Origin: Pseudomonadota bacterium
GTDB taxonomy: Bacteria; Pseudomonadota; Alphaproteobacteria; Rhodospirillales; Magnetospirillaceae
NCBI GenBank assembly: GCA_021781575.1
Contig: JAJXWP010000008.1
Coordinates: 1-64,000 of the forward strand
DNA: 64,000 bases
Reading direction: 5' to 3'
Below, piece after piece: positions 25,910 through 34,856 of this stretch. Both the position numbers and the translations under genes were made by a program. Below the pieces are notes generated by a model. It was not told the origin of the DNA. It did no database searches and was given only the letters and a program-made list of their open reading frames with translations. Position 1 is the stretch's first letter. Each line of letters opens with the position of its first letter.

Positions 25910-27166
25910 TTATTGAAGTAGGAAATATTGAAAGAGCCACATTATGGCAAATGTGATGGGGGCGGTAAAAACAGCGGCCCACCACATGTTGGTCATTGTG
26001 GTGGCGACGCCAACAAGTATTGATGGAATGACCAATATTGACAAAATATAGAATTTTGGATTGTTGTTAATGACATCAACAGCACGTATGGTGGCATAAT
26101 TTTTCTTGACAATGGCGGGAGCTGTTTCAGGATTTGTGCCTGCCTTGGCCCCGGCCGCGGGGCCGCGGACGGCGGCACCTGCGGCATCCGCCCGGCCGCG
26201 GGCCGCCGGTTCTTCTCCCAGTTCGGGATGGGCGTCGGCCCAGGCCAGCATGGCGGCGCGCCGCCACAACACCAGGGTCTGACGCGGCTGAAACCGGCCC
26301 TGCCGGTAAAGGTCCCGCCTTTTCGCGCTACCGGCCAGGAACCCCGCATCGGGCGGGGCCGCTTCCATCTCGACCAGAAAGGCGCCTTGCTCGACGAAGA
26401 AGTCGTGCAGCCAAGCCAGATGGGGCATGGCTTGGCCGACGGCCGCCGAATGATACCAGGACACCGACATCAATCCCTTGACTTCGGATCGCATTTCCAT
26501 GGTCTTGGCGATCAGCCACAACGAGCGCTCGTGCTCGGTTTTCAGCACCAGATACGGGTTGGCCCGCCACGCCCACAGATGGGGTGTCAGCAGCGGGCCG
26601 CGCCCGCCTAGTCGCCATGCGACCTCGCCGATCAGCCCCTGCAGGGCCCGGGGGTGCACCTTCAGCAGCCAGGATCGTGGCAAGCCGGCGAATTCGAAAG
26701 CAACCTGATTGGCCGGATACCAGCGAAGGCTCGCCACCTTGGCCATCTGGTGAAAGGCTCGGGTGGTGTGGTTGAAATAGGCCATCCATTGCGCAGCGGG
26801 CCGGGCCACCTGCAGGCAGGCGGCGCATACCCGCCGCATGCTCCGTTCGTCGATGGGTTCGCGGTGGAGGCGCGGCAGTGCTGCGCGAAAGGCCTGCAAC
26901 AGGAGATAGCGTTCGAGGGTTCCCGGCGGAACCGGCGGCTCCGCCGCCTGCACGGCGTTCGCCAGTTGCTGCAGCCGGCGGACATGGCTGCCGGCTTCGG
27001 GAAACGCGCCGAGAAGCTGGAAACATCCTTCCGGCTGCCGGTGGGGTTCGGTCAGCCGCTTGGCGAAGCCGGCCAGCTCCCCGTCGACCTGGTCCTGGCA
27101 CAAGGCCAGTGCCGCTTTCACCTGATCCGATAACGTTCTTGTCGCGGAGAAGGTATCTCCGGTCAT
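25910..27166 (-). CDS. Unrecognised protein with C-terminal membrane anchor
   Basis: 418 aa from ATG 27166 (GGTGG 6 nt upstream); an ATG at 27184 is an alternative. I do not recognise the family. Residues 1-310 look like a soluble, mostly helical domain rich in Trp, His and Arg (AQWMAYFNHTTRAFHQMAKV, FAGLPRSWLLKVHPRAL, LMSVSWYHSAAVGQAMPHLAWLHDFF). An Ala/Pro-rich linker follows at about 315-355. Two hydrophobic helices close the protein (FYILSILVIPSILVGVAT, AAVFTAPITFAIMWLFQYF). The 3' quarter is clearly more AT-rich than the rest. It starts the cluster: 24 bp separate it from the adenylation gene. A tailoring or acceptor role in that pathway is a guess from location only. Confidence 0.75.
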   Translation of the reverse strand: MTGDTFSATRTLSDQVKAALALCQDQVDGELAGFAKRLTEPHRQPEGCFQLLGAFPEAGSHVRRLQQLANAVQAAEPPVPPGTLERYLLLQAFRAALPRLHREPIDERSMRRVCAACLQVARPAAQWMAYFNHTTRAFHQMAKVASLRWYPANQVAFEFAGLPRSWLLKVHPRALQGLIGEVAWRLGGRGPLLTPHLWAWRANPYLVLKTEHERSLWLIAKTMEMRSEVKGLMSVSWYHSAAVGQAMPHLAWLHDFFVEQGAFLVEMEAAPPDAGFLAGSAKRRDLYRQGRFQPRQTLVLWRRAAMLAWADAHPELGEEPAARGRADAAGAAVRGPAAGAKAGTNPETAPAIVKKNYATIRAVDVINNNPKFYILSILVIPSILVGVATTMTNMWWAAVFTAPITFAIMWLFQYFLLQ

Positions 27167-27184
27167 TGCCTGCCACCAAAGCAT

Positions 27185-27391
27185 CCCAACGGGAATTCAT
27201 GGCCGGAAGTATAGAGTATAAACTAGGTAATATTGTGCATTGTGTGCATAATTCCCTATATCAGTATTGATGTTGTGATGCATAGGGAGCGTGCATGGCT
27301 TTTATCTATACATGTTTATTGGTCATCGATAAATGAGGCAATGGGGGCACGCCATAATGGGCAAATTTGGCCGGCCGTCCTGCAACTTTTG
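27185..27391 (-). promoter_or_regulatory. AT-rich upstream region of the adenylation/ACP/carbamoyltransferase cluster
   Basis: These 207 bp are strikingly AT-rich for the window. On the minus strand TATACT occurs twice (27208-27213 and 27215-27220), suitable as -10 elements. TCCCTAT (27253-27259) and ATAGGGA (27282-27288) form a perfect inverted repeat. GTGCAT is repeated within 27235-27300. No ORF with homology is visible. It likely holds the promoter and an operator for the leftward cluster; the regulator is not identified. Confidence 0.45.
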
Positions 27392-29575
27392 TCAGGAGAG
27401 CCCGAGGATCTTGTCGGGGGTCACCGGCAGACTGCGGATCCGCCGTCCGGTGGCGTTGTAGATGGCATTTACGATGGCCGGGGCGACGCCGACCACGGCG
27501 ATCTCGGCCAATCCCTTGACCCCCAAAGGACCGAGGTGGCGGTCGTTCTCGGGAACGAACAGTGCCTCGACCGACTGCAGATCGGCGTTCACCGGCATCA
27601 GGTAATCGGCCAGCGAGGCATTCATCAGTCTGCCGAGGCGGTCGTCCCACAGCCCCTGCTCGGTCAATGCCATGCCCAATCCGCCGACCATGCCGCCGAT
27701 GCATTGGCTGCGCGCCGTCTTTGGATTGATGATGCGACCCGCGGCGTAAACACCGAGCAGGCGCGCCACCCGCAGTTCGGCGAGGTCGGGATCGATCCGC
27801 ACCTCGGCGAATACCGCACCGAAAGCGCAGATCGAATAGCGCTCGGCCTCCTCGCCTGGCTTCGCCTCGGTTTCGGCGGTCAGCCGGTCCAGCCGGTGTC
27901 GCGCCAGCAGCTGGGCATAGGCCCGTTGCATCGCCAGGCGGTCGTCGCCCGGCAGGCGGACTCGTTGATCGAGTTCCTGCGCCTTGGTCCGCAATTCCTG
28001 GCAGGCGGCGTGCACCGCCGAGCCGACGCTGGCCATGGTCATCGAACCGCCATGTGCCGGGGCCGACGGCAACAGGGAGTCGCCCAGTTCGAAATGCACC
28101 GCCGCGATCGGCAGGGCAAGCGCGTCCGCCGCCACTTGGGTCATTGCGGTATAGGTGCCCGGCCCCATGTCGCCGGCCGCGCTGGTGACGGCGACGGTAC
28201 CATCGGCCCGCAATTCGGCATGGGCCGATGCCGGCGCCCGGTGGGCCGGATACAGGGCACTGGCCATTCCATAGCCAATCAGCCATCGCCCATGGCGTCG
28301 GCCGGACGCGGTAGCCGGCCGCTGTGACCAGCCGAACCTCTCGGCACCGACGGCATAGCATTGACGCAGCGACTTGCTGGACCAGGGCAGCCTCTTTTGC
28401 GCATCGCTCTCGGCGTAGTTGCGCAGGCGCAGCTTCAGCGGGTCCAGGCCGCAGGTCTCGGCCAGTTCGTCCATGGCCAGTTCGACGGCCAGGTTGCCTG
28501 TGACGATGCCCGGAGCCCGCATCGGACAAGGCGTATTGACGTTCATCGGCGCCAGCCGGTAGTCGGCGCGAAGGGTTGGAGCGGCATAGAGCATGGCCGA
28601 CGGCTCGATCGACGCCTCGGTGTATTCCTCATAGACCGAGGTCTGGGCTACGACTTCGTGGATCACCGCGGTCAGACGGCCGTCTTCGCCAGCGCCCAGG
28701 CGCAGGCGCTGCACCGTTTGCGGCCGGTAGCCGATGGCCGAGAACAGCTGTCGCCGGGTCGGCACCAGTTGCACCGGCCGGTTGACCAGCAGGGACGCCA
28801 TGGCGGCCGCGGCGACATGCGGCCACGCGCGGAGCGCCGAGCCGAAGGCTCCGCCGACGAACGGGCAGATCACCCGCACATAGTCGTCGGGGATGCCGAA
28901 CACATGAGCTATCGCGGTCCGATCATGGTCTACCCACTGGGTCTTGTCCCAAAGCGTCAGATGGTCATGGTCCCACCGCGCGATGGTGCCGTGCGGCTCG
29001 ATGGCACAGTGGAACTCCGCCGGTTGTTCGTAGCTGGCGTCGACGCGCCGCGGCGCCGCGGCGAAGGCCGCATCGGCATCACCCCGGCGCAACTCGGCCG
29101 GCCTGCTCCAGGGCTGCGCCGATTGCCGGGGTGGCCGGGCGGTTTGGCTGGCGCGGGCGAAATCGCTGTTCGCCGCTTCGGCGGCATAGGTCACGCGGAC
29201 CAGCGCTGCCGCCTGCGCGGCCTGTTCCGGTTCCTCGGCGACGGCGAGCGCGATCGGCTGGCCGCTGAACAGTACGGCGTCATCCTGAAAGATGCGAAGT
29301 GCCTCGCCCACTTTCGGATCGACCATCGACCGCGGTTCCATCGGCGCATAGGCGAGCTGTGGGGCGTTGCCGTGGTGGATCACCGAGATCACCCCCGGCA
29401 CGGCCTCCGCCGCCACGGTGTCGAGTCTAACGACGTGCCCCTTGGCGATGGCCGCGGCGACGATCACGCCGTAGGCTAGGCCCGGTGGGTGAACGTCGGC
29501 GGTGTAACAGGCCTTGCCGCGGACCTTCGCCGGGCCGTCGACCCGATCGACCGGCTGGCCGATGAAGTTCTTCAT
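27392..29575 (-). CDS. paoC: Aldehyde oxidoreductase molybdenum-binding subunit (PaoC-like)
   Basis: 727 aa, the large subunit of a xanthine-oxidase-family periplasmic aldehyde oxidoreductase that binds molybdopterin cytosine dinucleotide. It starts MKNFIGQPVDRVDGPAKVRGKACYTAD. Typical motifs are PFVGGAFGSALRAWPH and AAGDMGPGTYTAMTQVAAD. The catalytic glutamate is E691 in GVKGLAEIAVVG, at nearly the same position as E692 of E. coli PaoC. ATG 29575 overlaps the paoB stop by 4 bp. The protein has no signal peptide, as in E. coli, where the complex is exported with the Tat signal of PaoA. It detoxifies aromatic and aliphatic aldehydes. No PaoD-type maturation factor is seen nearby. Confidence 0.9.
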   Translation of the reverse strand: MKNFIGQPVDRVDGPAKVRGKACYTADVHPPGLAYGVIVAAAIAKGHVVRLDTVAAEAVPGVISVIHHGNAPQLAYAPMEPRSMVDPKVGEALRIFQDDAVLFSGQPIALAVAEEPEQAAQAAALVRVTYAAEAANSDFARASQTARPPRQSAQPWSRPAELRRGDADAAFAAAPRRVDASYEQPAEFHCAIEPHGTIARWDHDHLTLWDKTQWVDHDRTAIAHVFGIPDDYVRVICPFVGGAFGSALRAWPHVAAAAMASLLVNRPVQLVPTRRQLFSAIGYRPQTVQRLRLGAGEDGRLTAVIHEVVAQTSVYEEYTEASIEPSAMLYAAPTLRADYRLAPMNVNTPCPMRAPGIVTGNLAVELAMDELAETCGLDPLKLRLRNYAESDAQKRLPWSSKSLRQCYAVGAERFGWSQRPATASGRRHGRWLIGYGMASALYPAHRAPASAHAELRADGTVAVTSAAGDMGPGTYTAMTQVAADALALPIAAVHFELGDSLLPSAPAHGGSMTMASVGSAVHAACQELRTKAQELDQRVRLPGDDRLAMQRAYAQLLARHRLDRLTAETEAKPGEEAERYSICAFGAVFAEVRIDPDLAELRVARLLGVYAAGRIINPKTARSQCIGGMVGGLGMALTEQGLWDDRLGRLMNASLADYLMPVNADLQSVEALFVPENDRHLGPLGVKGLAEIAVVGVAPAIVNAIYNATGRRIRSLPVTPDKILGLS

Positions 29576-30552
29576 GGGAGGTTCCCGGCTTTGGTCAGGG
29601 CGCCGATGATGGCGCGCTTCATCAGTTCGATCTTGAAGGCGTTCCGCTGTCGCGGCTCCGCTTCTTGCCCGGCCAATTCGGCCGCGGCGCGGAAGGTTGC
29701 CGGCTCCGAGCGGGCGCCGGCCAGCGCCGCCTCGACCTGGGGCAGGCGCCAAGGCTTGGTGGCCACTCCGCCGACGGCGATTCCGGCCCGGCGGATGCGG
29801 TTTCCGTCCAACTCGACAGCCGCTGCCGCCGAGGTCAGCGCCCACTCGAAAGATGCCCGATCGCGCAACTTCAGGTAGGTTGAGTGCCGGCTGCAGGCGG
29901 TGGCCGGGACGAACACCGCGATGATCAGCTCTCCCGGCTCGAGCACGGTTTCGATGTCGGGCGTATCGCCCGGTAACCGGTGAAACTCGGTCAGCGGTAT
30001 CTGACGCCGGCGGTGCCGCCCCTGCAGGACGACGCGTGCGTCGAGGGCCGCCAGGGCGACGGCCAGGTCCGAGGCGTGGGTGGCGATGCAGCTGCGGCTA
30101 CCGCCCAGGATCGCGTTACCCCGGTTTTGCCCGTCCCAGGCCGGGCAGCCGCTTCCCGGACGGCGCTTGTTGCAGGGGACGGCGGTGTCGCGAAAATAAA
30201 GGCAGCGCGTGCGCTGGAGCAGGTTGCCGCCGATGGTCGCGAGGTTGCGGACCTGCGGCGAGGCGCTGGCCAGCAAGGCCTCGACGATGGCCGGGTAATC
30301 CTGCCTCAGCCGGTTGTCGGCCGCCGCGTCGCTCATCCGGCTCAGCGCGCCAATCCAGGCCCCCGCCGCTTCATGGCGGATGTCGGCGAAAGGCAGGCCG
30401 TTGATGTCGATGAGCCCGGTCGCCACCCGCGCACCTTCCTTCAGCAGCGGCAGCAGGTCGGTTCCGCCGGCGATGAAGGCGGCACCGGGTTGCGCCCCGG
30501 CCGCGCAGGCCTCGCGGCTGTCCCCAGGCCGGCTATAGCGGAACGGCTGCAT
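29572..30552 (-). CDS. paoB: Aldehyde oxidoreductase FAD-binding subunit (PaoB-like)
   Basis: 326 aa. The FAD-binding PCMH-type fold shows AAFIAGGTDLLPLLKEG and RNLATIGGNLLQRTRCLYFRD. Cysteines C117, C127 and C136 (RCLYFRDTAVPC ... GSGC) match the extra [4Fe-4S] insertion that separates PaoB/YagS and 4-hydroxybenzoyl-CoA reductase subunits from ordinary xanthine-dehydrogenase FAD subunits. It overlaps paoA by 20 bp and paoC by 4 bp, so the three genes are translationally coupled. Electrons pass from the Mo site through the 2Fe-2S centres of PaoA to this FAD. Confidence 0.9.
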   Translation of the reverse strand: MQPFRYSRPGDSREACAAGAQPGAAFIAGGTDLLPLLKEGARVATGLIDINGLPFADIRHEAAGAWIGALSRMSDAAADNRLRQDYPAIVEALLASASPQVRNLATIGGNLLQRTRCLYFRDTAVPCNKRRPGSGCPAWDGQNRGNAILGGSRSCIATHASDLAVALAALDARVVLQGRHRRRQIPLTEFHRLPGDTPDIETVLEPGELIIAVFVPATACSRHSTYLKLRDRASFEWALTSAAAAVELDGNRIRRAGIAVGGVATKPWRLPQVEAALAGARSEPATFRAAAELAGQEAEPRQRNAFKIELMKRAIIGALTKAGNLP

Positions 30553-31177
30553 GCCCGTCTACTCGGCGCGCCGCGTCCTTCACCGCCTCGACGATGTTGG
30601 GGTAGGCCCCGCAGCGGCACAAAGTGCCGCTCATCCATTCGCGGATGCTGTCGTCGGTCGGTTCCTGCTCGTGGTTGAGGAAGGCCACAGCCGACAGGAT
30701 CTGCCCCGGCGTGCAATAGCCGCACTGGAGGGCGTCGTGCCGGATGAAGGCCTCCTGGACGGGATGAAGTTCGCCGCCCTCGCCCAGCCCCTCGCCCAGC
30801 CCCTCGCCCAGCCCCTCGATGGTGGTGATGGTCTTCCCCTGCTGCATCACCGCAAAGGTCAGACAGGAATTGATCGGGCGGCCGCCGGCCAGCACCGTGC
30901 AGGCGCCGCACTGGCCGAGGTCGCACCCCTTCTTCGCCCCGGTCAGGCCGAGATGGTCGCGCAGGACATCGAGCAAGGTGGTGCGCAGATCCACGCTCAG
31001 GCGATGATCCGCACCATTGACCGTCAGAACGATCTCGGCCGTCTGCACCTCGGGCGCCGACGTCGACGGAGCTTCGGCTGCCGACCCCCGGACCAGGCCG
31101 AGCCGCTTCGCCGCCGCGACAAGCAGCGTGCTGGAAACCGAGGAGAGGAGGAATAGCCGTCGTGACCAATTCGGCAT
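30533..31177 (-). CDS. paoA: Aldehyde oxidoreductase 2Fe-2S subunit (PaoA-like), Tat-exported
   Basis: 214 aa from ATG 31177. The N-terminus NWSRRLFLLSSVSSTLLVAAA has a twin-arginine signal, consistent with export of the folded PaoABC complex. Plant-type [2Fe-2S] ligands are C85, C90, C93 and C105 (KKGCDLGQCGAC, SCLTF); the second cluster uses C152/C155 (QCGYC) and C187/C189 (CRC). Between TTIEGLGE and LHPVQ an in-frame expansion of GLGE repeats is present, absent from the E. coli protein, caused by 12-bp tandem repeats. Longer in-frame starts up to 31249 would place the RR motif about 24 residues further inside and are not favoured. Confidence 0.88.
   Translation of the reverse strand: MPNWSRRLFLLSSVSSTLLVAAAKRLGLVRGSAAEAPSTSAPEVQTAEIVLTVNGADHRLSVDLRTTLLDVLRDHLGLTGAKKGCDLGQCGACTVLAGGRPINSCLTFAVMQQGKTITTIEGLGEGLGEGLGEGGELHPVQEAFIRHDALQCGYCTPGQILSAVAFLNHEQEPTDDSIREWMSGTLCRCGAYPNIVEAVKDAARRVDGHAAVPL
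30779..30818. repeat. 12-bp tandem repeat inside paoA
   Basis: CTCGCCCAGCCC is repeated three times perfectly (30779-30790, 30791-30802, 30803-30814), followed by the partial CTCG. On the coding (minus) strand it adds Gly-Leu-Gly-Glu units to PaoA. Because the unit is a multiple of three, copy-number changes would lengthen or shorten the loop without a frameshift. Confidence 0.9.
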
Positions 31178-31279
31178 CGCCGGCGACCGTTTGCATGAGC
31201 GAAAGCTGAACACCGAACAGCGGCCACCGGCGGAGGGTTCCATCGGCATCCGGCAGTGTTGGCGAATGAGCCCGCCGGC

Positions 31280-31705
31280 TCAGCTCAGGATCTTCCCCAC
31301 ATAGGGCCGGGTTTCCTCGGCCGGGGCGCCCGGGGAGGACTTTTCCAGATGCTCGCGAGTGATCGAGCGGAGATTGTTGGAGAGATTGCGGATCAACTCG
31401 ATCAGCAGGGGGTGGGCCTTTTCCAGGCTTTTCTGCAGCACCTCGTTGCTGATCAGCACCAACGTGCTGGTGGTTTGGGCGCGAGCCGAGGCCATCCGGG
31501 GGACATGGTCCAAGAGGGCCATTTCGCCGAACAGGCGGCCCGGTCCGAGGACAGCCAGGCAATGCTCGCTGCCGTCCGGCCGCAAGCTGACGATTTCGAT
31601 CCTCCCCGACTGGATCAGATAAGCCCAGTTGCCTTCGTCGCCTTGCGAAAAGACGACGTCGCCAGGGTAAAAGACCAGCCTGTCATGTACTGGCTTGACA
31701 GCCAT
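31280..31705 (-). CDS. Single-domain cyclic-nucleotide-binding protein
   Basis: 141 aa consisting of one cNMP-binding (CAP_ED) domain with no DNA-binding or catalytic domain. Visible: YPGDVVFSQGDEGNWAYLIQSGRIEIV and the phosphate-binding cassette GPGRLFGEMALLDHVPRMASARA, where the conserved FGE...R(M)ASARA binds cNMP. The C-terminal helix LIELIRNLSNNLRSITREHLE ends the fold. It is divergent from the Sel1-repeat gene at 31852 with 146 bp between. Such lone domains usually act as sensory partners; which nucleotide binds is unknown. Confidence 0.85.
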   Translation of the reverse strand: MAVKPVHDRLVFYPGDVVFSQGDEGNWAYLIQSGRIEIVSLRPDGSEHCLAVLGPGRLFGEMALLDHVPRMASARAQTTSTLVLISNEVLQKSLEKAHPLLIELIRNLSNNLRSITREHLEKSSPGAPAEETRPYVGKILS

Positions 31706-31851
31706 GATCTGCTCGAAGCGCCCCCTCGCCCGCGAGATTTCCCCACCGGCGCCGTATCATATCGCAGCCGGTGACGACCCGGGCAATATTCGTCATGACA
31801 GACCAGCATGGATGGGACATCTTTCTCATACTTGGCTGATCGGGGGCAAGG

Positions 31852-33165
31852 ATGGCGAAGGAACCGGAGCTGGTGGCGCGCAACCGCCGTTTGGCGGATG
31901 CCGGCGATCCCGTCGCCCAGTTCAATCTCGGCAACATGTACCGGATGGGCTACCAGGTGAAGGCCGACCACGGCCTGGCGGTCAAATGGCTGAGCCTGGC
32001 CGCCGGGCAGGGCAACGCTGAGGCGCTGGAACTCCTGCGCGACATGGGAGTGGACTTGCCCGCCGCGACCGAAGGGACACCGGCCGACCTGCCGCCGCCG
32101 GAACCGATTGTCGATCCCCTTTGTTTCGATGAGCCGCCCGACGACCCCGGCGCGTTGCAGGCGGCCGCCCGCCAGGGGGCCGCCGACGCCCAGGTGGCGC
32201 TGGGCGAGGCCTATCGCAACGGGATCGGCGTGGCGGCCGATCCGGTGGCGGCCTTGCACTGGTACCGGCTGGCCGCCGATCAGGGGTCGGCTCAGGGGCA
32301 ATGCGCCGTCGGCATGATGTACGAACGCGGGCTGGGCGTCGGCCAGGATGCCGCCGAGGCCAAGGACTGGTATGTCAAGGCCGCGCGCCAAGGTGATCCG
32401 CAGGCGCAATTCAATCTCGGCAACATGATCCGCCAGGGCCGGGGCGGCGCGCCCAATCCCGAGGTGGCGGCGAAATGGTTCCGCAAGGCGGCCGAACAGG
32501 GCGACGCGGCGGCACTGTTCGCCCTGGGAACGCTTTGCGAGACCGGCAGCGGGGTCCCGCACGACGCCGCTCAGGCGGCGGAATATTATCGTGCCGCCGC
32601 CGAGCGCGGCGACGCTGATGCGCAGTTCAATCTGGCCAACATGCTGCGCGAGGGCCGCGGCATGGCCGCCGACACGGTCGAGGCGGCGGCGCTGTACCGG
32701 CGTGCCGCCGAACAGGGGTTGGCGGCGGCGCAGTTCAACTATGCCTTGATGCTGGCGACCGGCCAGGGAGTGCCGCGCAACGACGTGGCGGCCGCCGCAT
32801 GGCTGCGCCGCGCCGCCGAGCAGGGCAGCCCGGACGCCCGCTGCGCGCTCGCGGCATTCTATGAGCGGGGACGCGGAGTCGGCCGCGATCCCGTCGCCGC
32901 CGTCGACTGGTATCGCCGTGCCGCGGCGGCAGGCGATGCCCGTGCCCAATACGCACTGGGGCGCCGGTACGCGGCCGGAGAGGGGGTGGCCGCCGACTCC
33001 GTCGAGGCTCATGTCTGGCTGAGCCTGGCTGTTCGCTCGAGCATCGCCTCCGTCGCCGAGGCGGCGCGCACCGCCCTTGCCGCTGTTGCTGCCGGGATGG
33101 ATGGCGCGGCTCTGACCGAAGCCGAGCGCCGGTTGCGCGCGCAGGCTCAGGAGGGTGGGCGATGA
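31852..33165 (+). CDS. Sel1-like repeat protein
   Basis: 437 aa made almost entirely of about ten Sel1-like repeats, each with the AxxxLGxxYxxGxGVxxDxxxAxxWYRxAAxQG pattern (for example ALGEAYRNGIGVAADPVAAL, AVGMMYERGLGVGQDAAEAK). A short Pro/Glu-rich linker at residues 65-95 separates the first repeat from the main solenoid. No signal peptide or membrane helix is seen, so it is probably a cytoplasmic scaffold. The stop overlaps the start of the next gene by 4 bp, so the two proteins are probably made together. The function of the pair is unknown. Confidence 0.88.
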   Translation: MAKEPELVARNRRLADAGDPVAQFNLGNMYRMGYQVKADHGLAVKWLSLAAGQGNAEALELLRDMGVDLPAATEGTPADLPPPEPIVDPLCFDEPPDDPGALQAAARQGAADAQVALGEAYRNGIGVAADPVAALHWYRLAADQGSAQGQCAVGMMYERGLGVGQDAAEAKDWYVKAARQGDPQAQFNLGNMIRQGRGGAPNPEVAAKWFRKAAEQGDAAALFALGTLCETGSGVPHDAAQAAEYYRAAAERGDADAQFNLANMLREGRGMAADTVEAAALYRRAAEQGLAAAQFNYALMLATGQGVPRNDVAAAAWLRRAAEQGSPDARCALAAFYERGRGVGRDPVAAVDWYRRAAAAGDARAQYALGRRYAAGEGVAADSVEAHVWLSLAVRSSIASVAEAARTALAAVAAGMDGAALTEAERRLRAQAQEGGR

Positions 33166-34856
33166 GCGGACGCGCCACCTCGTTCGAGATACAGGTTCTG
33201 CAGGAAAAGCGCTGGGTGCTGACGGAAGTCGTCGAGGACGAGGCCACGGCCATCCAGTTCGCCGACGGCCTGCTCAACAAGAGCAGTTACGAGGCTGTGC
33301 GCGTCGTGCGGGACTTCAAGCGCATCGACGGACTGCACAGCGAGACGGTCGTTCATGAGAAGGCGGCGGCCGGCCAGAAAGTCGACATGTCGCTCGCGCC
33401 GGTCGCCGAGGCGCCGGTCTGCACCGAACTGGCCGATCTCTACGGCCTATCGTCGCGGCTGGTGATCGGCCGGCTGTTCCGGCGCTATCTGGACGAGATG
33501 GTGATCACGCCGACCGAACTGTTGCACAATGCCCGGGAACTGAAGCGCCTGGCCGACAAGGACCGCCTGCTGATGTCGGCGGTCGACTCCATCGCCACGC
33601 TGCAGGCGCCTGGCGGCGGCGATGAAGCCAAGGCGCGCCGCGACTTTCTCCACAGTTCCTGGGATCAGATGGTTGCCCGGGCGCGGCGCGCCGCCCCGGA
33701 GAAGCCGCCAAAGCAGCGAAAACTGGTGGACCTGGCGTCGATGGCGGCCAAGGCGGGAACGGACGCTGATTTTCAGTGCCTCGTCCTGATGGCGGCGCAA
33801 CTTCTCGAGCAGCGCGCCTGGCTGGCCAAGTTGGACATGGTGATGAACTGGGCGGCCGAAGACTGTGCGTCGCCGCACATGGCGGCTATCGACGGTCTTG
33901 TCGCCGACATCCTGATTCCCGCCCAGGCGATCCAAGATCTGCTGGGCTTTCAGGCAAATCTGGGCACTGCCCTATGCCATATCTGCGATTTGGCCGAGGG
34001 CAAGGCGGAGCCGGCAAAATTCGCCTGCGAATCATTCGCCGTCGTCAATCAGCTGTTCACCGCCGGCCGGCTTCCCCAGGCGAGGGAGGCTTTGCTCAAT
34101 CGTGTGGCGCGCGAATTGCGCGGCACCAACCCGCTGTCGCGCAACCAGCCGGACCAGGAGTACGAGGCTTTCGTGCGCGTGCTGAACCGGGTGGTCGACT
34201 ATCAGGGCATCGTCGGCGGCCCGGCGATGGCCGATGCCATGGCTCAACGGTATGTGCGGTTCCATAACATGGGCGGAATTCCCGGCATGGTGAACGCCGT
34301 CGACGAGATCTCGGGAATTCTCGGCGACGGTTGCCGGATTGCGCTCTATCTCACCGCCTTGGTGGAATTGCCGCGGGCGGCCGCCAGTTTCGGGCCGGCG
34401 CTCCTCGGCAAGCTTGCCGAACTGGCCCGCAGCCGCCAGCACATCGATTTCTGGGTGCCGTCGCGGCTGCCGCCACGCGAGCGCATGGCGGCCCTGACCG
34501 AATGCCACCGGGCGATCCGCGGCGCCCTCGCTTTGCCCGAAGGGCTGAAGGCGGATCTGGCCAGCCGCGCCGATGCGGTGCTGGCCAGCTATCTCGAGGA
34601 CGACCAGGTGATCGAAAAGATCGACAGGCCGGAAGATCCTTTGGCCTTCAGGGCGTTGCGCCTGGTCAAGTTCTGTTCCTCCGGCGTGCTTATCGCCGGC
34701 AAGTCGCTGGACATGGCGCAGCAGCGCGTGCTCAGTCATTTACGCCAGCCGCAATTCGAAGAGAAGTTCCTGGCCAGCATTCCCGACCCTGGGCAGGCGG
34801 AGCGGCATCTGCGCGAGTTCCATCGTCTGCTGATGGAATCGGGCTTCAAGCCGTAA
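33162..34856 (+). CDS. Hypothetical protein coupled to the Sel1-repeat gene
   Basis: 564 aa, unrecognised. No signal peptide, membrane helix or known enzymatic motif is visible. An N-terminal alpha/beta segment of about 60 residues (FEIQVLQEKRWVLTEVVEDE) has the look of a small sensory or protein-interaction domain. Residues 90-560 are predicted mostly helical, with repeated Leu/Ala-rich helices (VCHICDLAEGKAEP-like and LVADILIPAQAIQDLLGFQ). It overlaps the Sel1 gene by 4 bp (ATGA). With the divergent cNMP-binding protein it may form a signalling module, but this is inference from gene order. Confidence 0.82.
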   Translation: MSGRATSFEIQVLQEKRWVLTEVVEDEATAIQFADGLLNKSSYEAVRVVRDFKRIDGLHSETVVHEKAAAGQKVDMSLAPVAEAPVCTELADLYGLSSRLVIGRLFRRYLDEMVITPTELLHNARELKRLADKDRLLMSAVDSIATLQAPGGGDEAKARRDFLHSSWDQMVARARRAAPEKPPKQRKLVDLASMAAKAGTDADFQCLVLMAAQLLEQRAWLAKLDMVMNWAAEDCASPHMAAIDGLVADILIPAQAIQDLLGFQANLGTALCHICDLAEGKAEPAKFACESFAVVNQLFTAGRLPQAREALLNRVARELRGTNPLSRNQPDQEYEAFVRVLNRVVDYQGIVGGPAMADAMAQRYVRFHNMGGIPGMVNAVDEISGILGDGCRIALYLTALVELPRAAASFGPALLGKLAELARSRQHIDFWVPSRLPPRERMAALTECHRAIRGALALPEGLKADLASRADAVLASYLEDDQVIEKIDRPEDPLAFRALRLVKFCSSGVLIAGKSLDMAQQRVLSHLRQPQFEEKFLASIPDPGQAERHLREFHRLLMESGFKP

